DNA of 64,000 nt from Pseudomonas serbica (GTDB lineage: Bacteria; Pseudomonadota; Gammaproteobacteria; Pseudomonadales; Pseudomonadaceae). Positions 29,921-38,280 of the stretch are shown piece by piece. The notes under the pieces were generated by a model, which saw only the letters and a program-made list of their open reading frames with translations, had not been told where the DNA came from and searched no databases. Position 1 is the stretch's first letter; each line of letters starts with the position of its first letter. A program made the position numbers and the translations under genes. Location: assembly GCF_028823535.1 (NCBI RefSeq), contig NZ_JAQIYM010000005.1, positions 186,001-250,000 of the forward strand, read 5' to 3'.

Positions 29921-32900
29921 ATGTCGCTGTCCAGCGGGCTGATTGCTATCGTCGCCCTGGCCTATATGGCCATCATGTTCGCCATCGCCTTCTACGGTGA
30001 CCGTCGCAGCGCGCCCCTGCCGCCGCGAGTGCGAGCCTGGGTCTACAGCCTGTCTCTGGCGGTCTACTGCACCAGCTGGACGTTCTTCGGCGCGGTGGGC
30101 CAGGCGGCCGAGCAACTCTGGTCTTTCCTGCCGATCTACCTCGGGCCGATCCTCTTGCTGATCGGCGCGCCGTGGGTCCTGCAGAAAATGGTGATGATCA
30201 GCAAGCAGGAGAACATCACCTCCATTGCCGACTTCATTGCCGCCCGCTATGGCAAGTCGCAATCCCTGGCGGTGGTGGTGGCCCTGATCTGCCTGGTCGG
30301 CGTGTTGCCCTACATCGCGTTGCAGCTCAAGGGCATCGTGCTCGGGGTGAACCTGCTGATCGGTGCCGGCGCCGATGCCATGGGGGTTCGCGCGCAGGAT
30401 ACGGCGCTGGTGGTGTCCCTGGTGCTGGCGCTGTTCACCATTGTCTTTGGCACGCGCAACCTCGACGCCACGGAACACCACCGCGGCATGGTGCTGGCGA
30501 TTGCGTTCGAATCGCTGGTCAAGCTGTTCGCTTTCCTCGCGGTGGGCGCCTACGTGACCTTCGGGCTGTACGACGGCTTCGACGACCTGTTCGACCAGGC
30601 CATGCTCGCCCCGCGCCTGGAAGAATACTGGAAGGAAACCATCAACTGGCCATCGATGGTGGTGCAGACCGGCGTGGCGATGATGGCGATCATCTGCCTG
30701 CCGCGGCAGTTCCACGTCACCGTGGTCGAGAACATCGACCCGCAGGATCTGCGCCTGGCCAAATGGGTATTCCCGGCCTACCTGGCCCTGGCGGCCCTGT
30801 TCGTCGTGCCGATCGCGCTGGCGGGCCAGATGATGCTGCCCAGTTCGGTATTGCCGGATTCCTTCGTCATCAGCCTGCCGCTGGCCCAGGCGCATCCGGC
30901 CCTGGCGCTGCTGGCCTTCATCGGCGGCGCATCGGCGGCCACCGGCATGGTGATCGTGGCCAGCGTGGCGCTGTCGACCATGGTCTCCAACGACATGCTG
31001 CTGCCGTGGCTACTGCGTCGCAACAATGCCGAGCGCCCGTTCGAGGTGTTCCGCCAGTGGATGCTGTCGGTGCGCCGGGTCAGCATCGTGGTCATCCTGC
31101 TGCTGGCCTACGTCAGTTATCGCCTGCTGGGCTCGACCGCCAGCCTGGCGACCATCGGCCAGATCGCCTTCGCCGCCGTGACGCAACTGGCACCGGCGAT
31201 GCTCGGCGCGCTGTACTGGAAACAGGCCAACCGCCGCGGCGTCTTCGCCGGCCTCGCCGCGGGCACATTCCTGTGGTTCTACACGCTGATCCTGCCGATT
31301 GCGGCCCACAGCCTCGGTTTGTCCCTGAGCAGTTTCCCGGGCCTGGCGTGGCTGCACAGCAACCCGCTGAACCTGCCGATCACCCCGCTGACCCAGGGCG
31401 TGGTGCTGTCCCTGGCGGGCAACTTCACGTTGTTCGCCTGGGTCTCGGTGCTGTCGCGCACCCGTGTGTCGGAGCACTGGCAAGCAGGTCGGTTCATCGG
31501 CCAGGAAATCAGTGCCCGGCCCAGCGCCCGCTCGATGCTCGCGGTACAGATCGACGATCTGCTGCAGCTGGCCGCACGCTTCGTCGGTGAAGAACGCGCC
31601 CGGCAGAGCTTCATCCGTTTTGCCTACCGCCAGGGCAAGGGCTTCAATCCGAACCAGAACGCCGACGGTGAATGGATCGCCCACACCGAACGCCTGCTCG
31701 CCGGTGTGCTGGGGGCTTCATCGACTCGCGCCGTGGTGAAAGCCGCCATCGAAGGCCGGGAAATGCAGCTTGAGGACGTGGTGCGCATCGCCGACGAAGC
31801 CTCGGAAGTGCTGCAGTTCAACCGCGCGCTGCTGCAAGGGGCGATCGAGAACATCACCCAGGGCATCAGCGTGGTCGACCAGTCGCTGAAACTGGTGGCC
31901 TGGAACCGTCGCTACCTGGAGCTGTTCAACTACCCGGACGGCCTGATCAGCGTCGGCCGCCCGATTGCCGATATCATCCGTTACAATGCCGAGCGCGGTT
32001 TGTGCGGCCCCGGCGAAGCGGAAGTGCACGTTGCCCGTCGCCTGCACTGGATGCGCCAGGGCCGCGCCCACACCTCCGAACGGCTGTTTCCCAACGGCCG
32101 GGTGATCGAGTTGATCGGCAACCCGATGCCCGGCGGCGGCTTCGTCATGAGTTTCACCGACATTACCGCGTTCCGCGAAGCCGAGCAGGCGTTGACCGAG
32201 GCCAACGAGGGCCTGGAACAGCGCGTCACCGAGCGCACCCACGAGCTGTCGCAACTCAACGTGGCCCTGACCGAAGCCAAGGGTACCGCCGAGGCGGCGA
32301 ACCAGTCGAAAACCCGGTTCCTGGCTGCCGTCAGCCATGACCTGATGCAACCGCTGAATGCCGCCCGCCTGTTCTCCGCCGCCCTTTCCCATCAGGACGA
32401 CGGCTTGTCCGCCGAGGCGCAAAAACTGGTCCAGCACCTGGACAGCTCGCTGCGTTCGGCCGAGGACCTGATCAGCGACTTGCTGGATATTTCCCGCCTG
32501 GAAAACGGCAAGATCAATCCGGATGCCAAGCCGTTCGCGGTCAATGAGCTGTTCGACACCCTGGGCGCCGAGTTCAAGGCACTGGCCCAGGACCAGGGGC
32601 TGGAGTTTCGCGTCAGGAGCAGCACGTTGCGCATCAATAGCGACATAAAGTTGTTGCGGCGCATCCTGCAGAACTTCCTGACCAATGCTTTTCGCTACGC
32701 CAAGGGGCCGATATTGCTGGGTGTGCGCCGCCGCCAGGGTGAGTTGTGCCTGGAAGTCTGGGACCGCGGGCCAGGCATTCCGGAAGACAAGCAACAGGTG
32801 ATCTTCGAAGAATTCAAACGCCTGGACAGCCATCAGACCCGCGCCGAGAAGGGTCTAGGGCTGGGGCTGGCGATCGCCGACGGACTCTGTCGAGTGCTGG

Positions 32901-33391
32901 GGCACAAGCTGCGCGTGCGCTCGTGGCCGGGGCGCGGCAGTGTGTTCAGCGTCAGCGTGCCCCTGGCCCGCGCGCAAGCGGCGCTGCCGGCCAAGGCGGC
33001 CGAACTCAACGGCAAGTTGCCCAGTGGCGCCCATGTGCTGTGCATCGACAATGAAGACAGCATCCTGATCGGCATGAACAGCTTGCTCACCCGCTGGGGC
33101 TGCCAGGTCTGGACCGCACGTAACCGCCAGGAGTGCATGACGCTGCTTGCCGACGGGTTGCGCCCGCAACTGGCGCTGGTGGACTACCACCTGGACGATG
33201 GCGAAACCGGCACCGAACTGATGGCCTGGCTGCGCACCCGCTTGGGCGAGCCGGTACCCGGCGTGGTGATCAGCGCCGACGGTCGACCCGAGACGATGGC
33301 CCAGGTGCACGCGGCGGGGCTCGACTACCTGGCCAAGCCGGTGAAACCGGCGGCGTTGCGGGCATTGTTGAGTCGGCATTTGCCGTTGTAA
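29921..33391 (+). CDS. Hybrid sensor histidine kinase with SSS-transporter module, PAS and receiver
   Basis: This large protein has 1156 residues. From the start: a sodium:solute symporter-like membrane part of ~13 helices (1-490; TSIADFIAARYGKSQSLA), a linker, a PAS_7 domain (about 630-755; GISVVDQSLKLVAWNRRYLE), a coiled coil, a HisKA domain with His806 (AAVSHDLMQPLNAARLF), a HATPase domain (N box LQNFLTNAFRYA, G1 WDRGPGIP) and a C-terminal receiver with Asp1088 (ALVDYHLDDGETG). The build is that of CbrA-related sensors plus a receiver; P. aeruginosa has one of the same size (PA3271). A response regulator gene is not adjacent. ATG at 29921 follows GGAG; an upstream in-frame ATG at 29906 is weaker. 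Confidence 0.92.
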   Translation: MSLSSGLIAIVALAYMAIMFAIAFYGDRRSAPLPPRVRAWVYSLSLAVYCTSWTFFGAVGQAAEQLWSFLPIYLGPILLLIGAPWVLQKMVMISKQENITSIADFIAARYGKSQSLAVVVALICLVGVLPYIALQLKGIVLGVNLLIGAGADAMGVRAQDTALVVSLVLALFTIVFGTRNLDATEHHRGMVLAIAFESLVKLFAFLAVGAYVTFGLYDGFDDLFDQAMLAPRLEEYWKETINWPSMVVQTGVAMMAIICLPRQFHVTVVENIDPQDLRLAKWVFPAYLALAALFVVPIALAGQMMLPSSVLPDSFVISLPLAQAHPALALLAFIGGASAATGMVIVASVALSTMVSNDMLLPWLLRRNNAERPFEVFRQWMLSVRRVSIVVILLLAYVSYRLLGSTASLATIGQIAFAAVTQLAPAMLGALYWKQANRRGVFAGLAAGTFLWFYTLILPIAAHSLGLSLSSFPGLAWLHSNPLNLPITPLTQGVVLSLAGNFTLFAWVSVLSRTRVSEHWQAGRFIGQEISARPSARSMLAVQIDDLLQLAARFVGEERARQSFIRFAYRQGKGFNPNQNADGEWIAHTERLLAGVLGASSTRAVVKAAIEGREMQLEDVVRIADEASEVLQFNRALLQGAIENITQGISVVDQSLKLVAWNRRYLELFNYPDGLISVGRPIADIIRYNAERGLCGPGEAEVHVARRLHWMRQGRAHTSERLFPNGRVIELIGNPMPGGGFVMSFTDITAFREAEQALTEANEGLEQRVTERTHELSQLNVALTEAKGTAEAANQSKTRFLAAVSHDLMQPLNAARLFSAALSHQDDGLSAEAQKLVQHLDSSLRSAEDLISDLLDISRLENGKINPDAKPFAVNELFDTLGAEFKALAQDQGLEFRVRSSTLRINSDIKLLRRILQNFLTNAFRYAKGPILLGVRRRQGELCLEVWDRGPGIPEDKQQVIFEEFKRLDSHQTRAEKGLGLGLAIADGLCRVLGHKLRVRSWPGRGSVFSVSVPLARAQAALPAKAAELNGKLPSGAHVLCIDNEDSILIGMNSLLTRWGCQVWTARNRQECMTLLADGLRPQLALVDYHLDDGETGTELMAWLRTRLGEPVPGVVISADGRPETMAQVHAAGLDYLAKPVKPAALRALLSRHLPL

Positions 33392-33426
33392 TGTCAAAAA
33401 GAGCGCAGCCTGCGATCTTTTGATCT

Positions 33427-34905
33427 TTATTCCGGCAACTCGACCAACCCGTCCACATCAGTCATCGCCCGCTCCAGCAAATCCGCCGGCAGGCTCTTGC
33501 TCGCCCGCGCGCCCAGCAACTTGAGTTGCTCGCTACGGCTGACCAGGTTACCCCGCCCTTCTGTCAGCTTGTTGCGCGCCGAGCTGTAGGCCTTGTCCAA
33601 TTGCTGCAAGCGATTGCCGACTTCGTCCAGATCCTGGATGAACAGCACGAACTTGTCGTACAGCCACCCGGCCCGCTCGGCGATTTCCCGGGCGTTCTGG
33701 CTTTGCCGCTCCTGCTTCCACAAGCTGTCGATGACCCGCAGGGTTGCCAGCAGCGTGGTCGGGCTGACGATCACGATGTTGCGGTCGAACGCTTCCTGGA
33801 ACAGCGTCGGCTCAGCCTGCAACGCGGCGGAAAACGCCGCTTCGATCGGCACGAACAGCAAGACGAAGTCCAGGCTGTGCAAGCCGTCGAGACGCTTGTA
33901 GTCCTTGCCGGCCAAGCCCTTGACATGATTTCGCAGGGACAGCACATGCTGCTTGATGGCAATCTGGCCGATGGCTTCGTCTTCGGCAGCCACGTATTGC
34001 TGATAGGCCGTCAGGCTGACCTTGGAATCGACCACCACCTGTTTGTCGCCCGGCAGGTAGATAATGACGTCCGGCTGGAAACGCTCGCCGTCCGGGCCCT
34101 TGAGATTGACCTGGGTCTGGTACTCGCGGCCCTTCTCGAGCCCCGCATGCTCGAGCACACGTTCCAGGATCAGTTCGCCCCAGTTGCCCTGGGTTTTCTG
34201 CCCTTTCAGGGCGCGGGTCAGGTTGGTGGCCTCGTCGCTCAGGCGCAGATTGAGTTGTTGCAGGCGCTCCAGTTCCTTGGCCAGGGAGAAGCGCTCCCGG
34301 GCTTCGGCCTGATAACTTTCCTCGACGCGTTTTTCAAAAGACTGGATGCGCTCCTTCAACGGATCGAGCAGTTGACCCAGGCGCTGCTGGCTGGTCTCGG
34401 CAAAACGCTGCTCGCGCTCGTCGAAAATTTTTCCCGCCAGCTCGGCGAACTGCGCCCGCAGCTCGTCCCGCGAGCCTTGCAGGTCGTTGAGGCGCTGCTG
34501 ATGGCTTTCCTGCTGCTCGCGCAGCTCGGCGTTGAGGGACGCGGCCTGAGCGTCCAGGCGGCGCAATTCAGCCTCTTTGCCGGCGCGTTCGATGTTCCAG
34601 GCATGGGCCGCATCGCGGGCATCGTCACGCTCGATTTGCAGCAATTCGACCTCACGCCGCACCGCGGCGAGGTCTGCCTGTTTGGCAGCGTTGGCCTGTG
34701 CGAGATCGGCGATTTCATCGCGACAGGCCTCGAGTTGCGCATTCAAGCCATCCTGCGCCAGATGCGCCGTGGCCAGGCGCTCTTCCAGCAGCGTCGCCTG
34801 GGCCTGGGCAGTGCTCGCCCGGCGTTGCAGTTGCCAGGCCAACACCAGCAACGGCAGCGCCGCACCCGCCAGCCCCAGCAATGCGCTGGTCAAGTCCATA
34901 GCCAT
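33427..34905 (-). CDS. rmuC: DNA recombination protein RmuC
   Basis: RmuC limits inversions at short inverted repeats and has a PD-(D/E)XK nuclease-like core. The protein is 492 residues: an N-terminal membrane helix (LLGLAGAALPLLVLAWQL), a long coiled coil (about 25-215) and the RmuC domain (about 245-440) with QGNWGELILERVLEHAGLEKG, FQPDVIIYLPGDKQVVVDSKVSLTAY (split here by position: PDVIIYLPG then VVDSKVSL) and VPIEAAFSAAL. The start is uncertain among three ATGs. 34905 lies five bases after AGGAG, while 34899 has better spacing. It is convergent with the kinase gene (35 bp). Confidence 0.94.
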   Translation of the reverse strand: MAMDLTSALLGLAGAALPLLVLAWQLQRRASTAQAQATLLEERLATAHLAQDGLNAQLEACRDEIADLAQANAAKQADLAAVRREVELLQIERDDARDAAHAWNIERAGKEAELRRLDAQAASLNAELREQQESHQQRLNDLQGSRDELRAQFAELAGKIFDEREQRFAETSQQRLGQLLDPLKERIQSFEKRVEESYQAEARERFSLAKELERLQQLNLRLSDEATNLTRALKGQKTQGNWGELILERVLEHAGLEKGREYQTQVNLKGPDGERFQPDVIIYLPGDKQVVVDSKVSLTAYQQYVAAEDEAIGQIAIKQHVLSLRNHVKGLAGKDYKRLDGLHSLDFVLLFVPIEAAFSAALQAEPTLFQEAFDRNIVIVSPTTLLATLRVIDSLWKQERQSQNAREIAERAGWLYDKFVLFIQDLDEVGNRLQQLDKAYSSARNKLTEGRGNLVSRSEQLKLLGARASKSLPADLLERAMTDVDGLVELPE

Positions 34906-34966
34906 AGCCACTCCTGCCATTGAAATAAAGCCTGAAGGTTAACCAAGGCGTCAGGTCTTGGACAGC

Positions 34967-35323
34967 TCAGTCTTCGATCAGGCCCAGTTCCTGTTGCGCA
35001 CGCAAGTCCCCTGCCCTTGCGGCCTGGCGCAAGAGATCCTGGCCAATCCGGCGATCGCGGGCGTTGCCGCATTCCCGGCACATCAGTTGCCCCAGCCGTC
35101 CCTGTGCAGCGACGACTCCTTCACGCGCCGGTTGCTTGAGCAAATGTCCGGCGATGTGTTTGACGTTCGGGTTTTCGCCCAGGCGCGGGCTGTCCAGCAG
35201 CCACTCGGCCACTCGCATCGAAAAGCGCTTGGGTGAGGCGACGGTGGACGATTTGTCGGAGGAGGAAGGAGGTGGTGTACGAAACTTCATAAAGCACTGT
35301 GGGCAGATCGGAAGGCGCGCCAC
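34967..35323 (-). CDS. Small protein with two CxxC pairs and Sel1-like repeats
   Basis: The 118-residue form begins at a GTG (35323) and has CPQC at residues 7-10 and CREC at 82-85, a likely zinc-binding pair. Two Sel1-like stretches (AREGVVAAQGRLGQL, about 66-80, and AARAGDLRAQQELGLI, about 101-116) suggest helical repeats. An ATG at 35290 would give 107 residues but loses the first Cys pair and has no ribosome site. The GTG has a modest GAGAG 5-9 bases upstream. No function is recognised. It lies upstream of rmuC on the same strand (61-bp gap). Confidence 0.68.
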   Translation of the reverse strand: MARLPICPQCFMKFRTPPPSSSDKSSTVASPKRFSMRVAEWLLDSPRLGENPNVKHIAGHLLKQPAREGVVAAQGRLGQLMCRECGNARDRRIGQDLLRQAARAGDLRAQQELGLIED

Positions 35324-36266
35324 TCTACTCTCTTTTTCTTACAGGTAAAGCCGAAAAAAACCCGGCACGCCCGTCCTAGAGCAAGCGCTCGGGACAATCC
35401 ACAGAAGCTGTGGATAACTCAGTGGACAACCGTCATTGAACTCGCGCAAAGGCTTATGGAATGGGGCCTGCAGTCAAACTGACGATTTTTTCACCAGTAA
35501 AAAAAAGCGATGTTTTTCATTGACTTAAATTTTGGTTACAGGCACCCACTGCGTTTGAAGGCTGGATGACAGCGCGGTGACAGTCTGCGCAACTAATGTG
35601 CACAAGTACCTTCGTCACGGTTATATCGCTGCGCTTTTTCGGCGCATTTTTCTCAGTTTGCTGGGGATAACCCACGCTAAACCCGCGTTCCAGGCTGGTC
35701 GCGGGCATGCAAATGATGAAGACCACCGGTCGGATTTCGGGCTACTACAAGGCTGTCCCAGGCATCGCCACGCAGCCGCCAGACGATGAAGTGGCGAGAG
35801 CATGCTGTTTTTTTGCCAGCCCCCTTCCCTTTGCCAGATCAATCCGTTACTATCCGCGGCGTTAGTACCAAGCTGAAAGTCAATTCTGGTCGAACAAATC
35901 CCCCCGGAGCCTTCCACAGGAAGCAGCCACCGAAAAAGCGGGATCGACCACCTCGATGGTTTCCAGGTAAATCTTGCGCCAACACGGCCTTTGAATCGAA
36001 AACAAAGGGTGTTGCCAGGCTCATTACTCTGTCCGAACCAGCCTGCAAATTGATCAGGATCTTCACCCCGGGCCCAGAACCTTTGCCCCTGATGTGTTGC
36101 CTGCCCTCCTAAGTACCTACCTGCCAGCCCAAGCGCGCCAATTATCAGCGCTTCAAACTGGCTGCTTTGTTCCAGTCGGGTTCTTCGTTCGACCAACGGT
36201 GGTCGTCGTCACTGGAACGTTTTAATTTTGCACGGCTCTTATCCGTGTCGCTTGTAGGAACACCCA
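35324..36266. other. Long region without a recognised gene
   Basis: This 943-bp stretch holds no frame with family-like sequence or good ribosome sites. It contains a DnaA-box cluster (35397-35425), an AT-rich segment (35485-35540) with several A/T runs, and a C-rich part (35900-36130). It may carry an untranslated RNA or the long leader of the small gene at 36267. I see no clear terminator that would define one. Confidence 0.5.
35397..35425. promoter_or_regulatory. DnaA-box-like cluster
   Basis: ATCCACAG-AAG-CTGTGGAT is a perfect inverted repeat (35397-35415). Its right arm forms the exact DnaA box TTATCCACA on the minus strand (35409-35417). A third related site (AGTGGACAA, complement TTGTCCACT) follows at 35421-35429. 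Binding is inference. Confidence 0.45.
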
Positions 36267-36497
36267 ATGACTATGTCTACTCAAATCCATACCCAGGATG
36301 CTATCCGCACCCTCACCAACGCTTTTGCTCCGATGAACTGCCTGATCATGGCCGCGCGCAAAGGCTGTTTCAGCTTCACCCTGGTCAACGAACACGGCAT
36401 CGCCCGTCACAGCGAACGCCTGTACCCCGACCAGTACTCCAGCGCCGAACCGCTGCAGGCAGTGATCGAGCGTACGCGCCAGGCCCTGGTCGCCTGA
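36267..36497 (+). CDS. Small Pseudomonas-type protein, possibly DUF3509-like
   Basis: This is a 76-residue soluble protein, TQDAIRTLTNAFAPMNCLIM then ARKGCFSFTLVNEHGIARHSE and a helical end LQAVIERTRQALVA. The order (short helix, beta hairpin of the type FTLxNEHG, an ER.L segment, closing helix) resembles DUF3509 proteins found mainly in Pseudomonas, but I cannot confirm this by eye. AGGA lies eight bases before the ATG. An intrinsic terminator once stood right after it; it is now split by the element at 36541. Confidence 0.72.
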   Translation: MTMSTQIHTQDAIRTLTNAFAPMNCLIMAARKGCFSFTLVNEHGIARHSERLYPDQYSSAEPLQAVIERTRQALVA

Positions 36498-36522
36498 GAC
36501 GCCAGCGTTACTGAAACACCAG

Positions 36523-37442
36523 AAGCCCCGCCCAAAAAGCGTAATGCTGTTCACTTTAGGTTGGAGGGCTTCAGGTGGATATTTGGATTAGGTGTATATC
36601 CATTCCTGCGGTAACGGCCACCTAAGGTTTCGCCCTTACGGCGAGTCACTTGGAAGAACGGAACGCCGCCCGGCCCCAAGTAACCAAGGGCTCTTGCCCC
36701 TGGCGTTCGGTGCCTCGCCCAGGCTCGGCATACCCTCGCTCCGGTCCTGCTCCGTGGGCCCGCCGCGATGGGCCATCCTTGGCCCAGCGCGGCTAACCCG
36801 GCATCCATGCCGGGTTGCCCACTGCGCAGAACCGGAACGAAGCCTCTCGATGGGGCAAGAAAATCAAACCCAAAGCAAAAGCGAGGCGGCCTGACAGCCG
36901 ACCTGATTAAGGGACCTGTCTACGATCCAATTGTGCGAGCCTGCTCGCGATGGACGTCCAGATAGCGCGATCCTCCAGACAGGGCGCGATATCGTTGACG
37001 TCCATCGTCGGAACGCCGCCCGGAGCAAGCTCGCTCCTACAGGGGAACGTGCTCACTTGAAACCAGGTCGGCTGTCAGGCCGCCTCGCTTTGCTTTGATC
37101 GTGGCGCCCCGTTAAACCACGATGGCCGAACGCAGGCATTGCGCAGTGGGGAAACCGGCAGGACGCCGGTTTAGCCGCGCTGGGCCAGGGATGGCCCATC
37201 GCGGCGACCCACGGAGCAATGCCGGAGAGAGGGCATGCCGAGCCACAGCGAGGCACCGAGTGGTGGGGCAAGAGCCTTTTGGTTACTTGGGGCCGGGCGG
37301 CGTTCCGTTCTTCCAAAAGTGACTCGCTGTAAGAGCGAAACCCTAAGTGGCCGTTACCGCAGCAATGGATATCCCCCCAATCCAGTTCTTAACAACACCA
37401 TGCTTAAGTGAACAGCATTACGCCCAAAATGCGGGGCTTTTT
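36523..37442 (+). terminator. Intrinsic terminator split by an insertion
   Basis: Left arm AAGCCCCGC lies at 36523-36531 and right arm GCGGGGCTTTTT at 37431-37442. Joined without the intervening element they read AAGCCCCGC-CCAAAAT-GCGGGGCTTTTT, a textbook terminator for the gene ending at 36497. At present the arms are about 900 bp apart. Confidence 0.75.
36541..37421. mobile_element. MITE-like composite inverted-repeat element (copy 1)
   Basis: This 881-bp element has no transposase gene. Its ends are the 16-bp inverted repeats GTAATGCTGTTCACTT (36541-36556) and AAGTGAACAGCATTAC (37406-37421). Flanks GCCCAAAAAGC (36530-36540) and GCCCAAAATGC (37422-37432) look like an 11-bp target duplication with one change. 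Inside is a core (36596-37372) made of two long imperfect inverted arms of ~300 bp, each running from ATATCC..T.CTGCGGTAACGGCC to GAGGCGGCCTGACAGCCGAC. They surround a centre with degenerate REP sequences (36931-37042). The core matches the element at 53738 in the opposite orientation. Confidence 0.8.
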
Positions 37443-37651
37443 GTTGCCCAACGTTTCCAGGTGACTAAGCACGGATAGATATAAGGTTTATAACTCGCAG
37501 GCGGAAATATTTTAAAAACAGTCCTTTACGCGGTGAATATGACACTAGACTTCAACTCAAGCGGCCCTGTTCCGCTTCCGACGAGCCTGAGTCGATTCAC
37601 CGCTGCCAAAGCCTTTCAGGTTCGTCGCCAAATTGATGTATCGAGGGTTTT

Positions 37652-38134
37652 ATGGGTATCGCTGCCAGCGAACTGTGCCGTTATGTGATCCGTCCAACCT
37701 TGATCTACCTTGGACGCCATAGCGCAACCGCCGAATCCCTGCTGCTTGGCATTGCCGCCAGCCAGTCAGCCCTTGGTTCCGCCCTGCATGACCGCCGTGG
37801 ACACGGCCTGTACCGAATCGCCGAACCCCGCCACCAGGCACTCTGGGACCATTACCTGGCACTCGACCCGGAACGTGCGAGCCTGGTTCGAGGCCTGGCC
37901 AGCCAGCATGCTTTCCTCAGCGGCCCGCACCTGGAATTGACCGTCAACCTGCGTTACGCCACCGCCATCGCCTGGCTGCTGGTCGAAGAACAGAACACTC
38001 CCCTCCCCGAAGCAGACGACCTGCTGGGCATGGCGCGAATCTGGCGCCAGACCTTCCAGCCCCAGGGTCGCCTGCGAGACTTCACCTGCGCTTGGCAAAC
38101 TTGTGTATCACCGCTGAATCAGGTCGCCTGCTGA
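37652..38134 (+). CDS. Conserved Pseudomonas protein, lytic-transglycosylase-like outline
   Basis: This 160-residue protein begins MGIAASELCRYVIRPTLIYL. Residues ~29-55 read LLLGIAASQSALG then GHGLYRIAEP, which follows the pattern (A)AxES.LG...GLYQIEP seen in lysozyme/transglycosylase-like proteins, including phage ones. Here the place of the usual Glu is Gln-Ser/Ser-Gln (AASQS), so catalysis is doubtful. No signal peptide is seen. GAGG lies seven bases before the ATG. The following fadL gene starts 146 bp later on the same strand. Function unknown; the fold link is my inference. Confidence 0.75.
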   Translation: MGIAASELCRYVIRPTLIYLGRHSATAESLLLGIAASQSALGSALHDRRGHGLYRIAEPRHQALWDHYLALDPERASLVRGLASQHAFLSGPHLELTVNLRYATAIAWLLVEEQNTPLPEADDLLGMARIWRQTFQPQGRLRDFTCAWQTCVSPLNQVAC

Positions 38135-38280
38135 AACCTCTGGATGCAAAGATCGCTCAACTGGCAGCGATTCTGGTCGGATTGTCCTACAAAACCGCTC
38201 TAAATCAAGCATTACAGCCTATGGCGCTGGGACGAAAATGTTGGTAATTTTCGCCCCGGTGATCACCAGGAGTTCTAATA

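Noticed and set aside
35621..36196. 191-codon minus-strand frame in the gene-poor region
   Set aside because: Composition is erratic (Trp- and Ser-rich), with no start site or motif, and it overlaps other random frames. Not supportable as a gene.
36592..36894. 100-codon plus-strand frame in copy 1 of the element
   Set aside because: Arises from the repeat arm. No ribosome site, no conservation between the two arms in frame.
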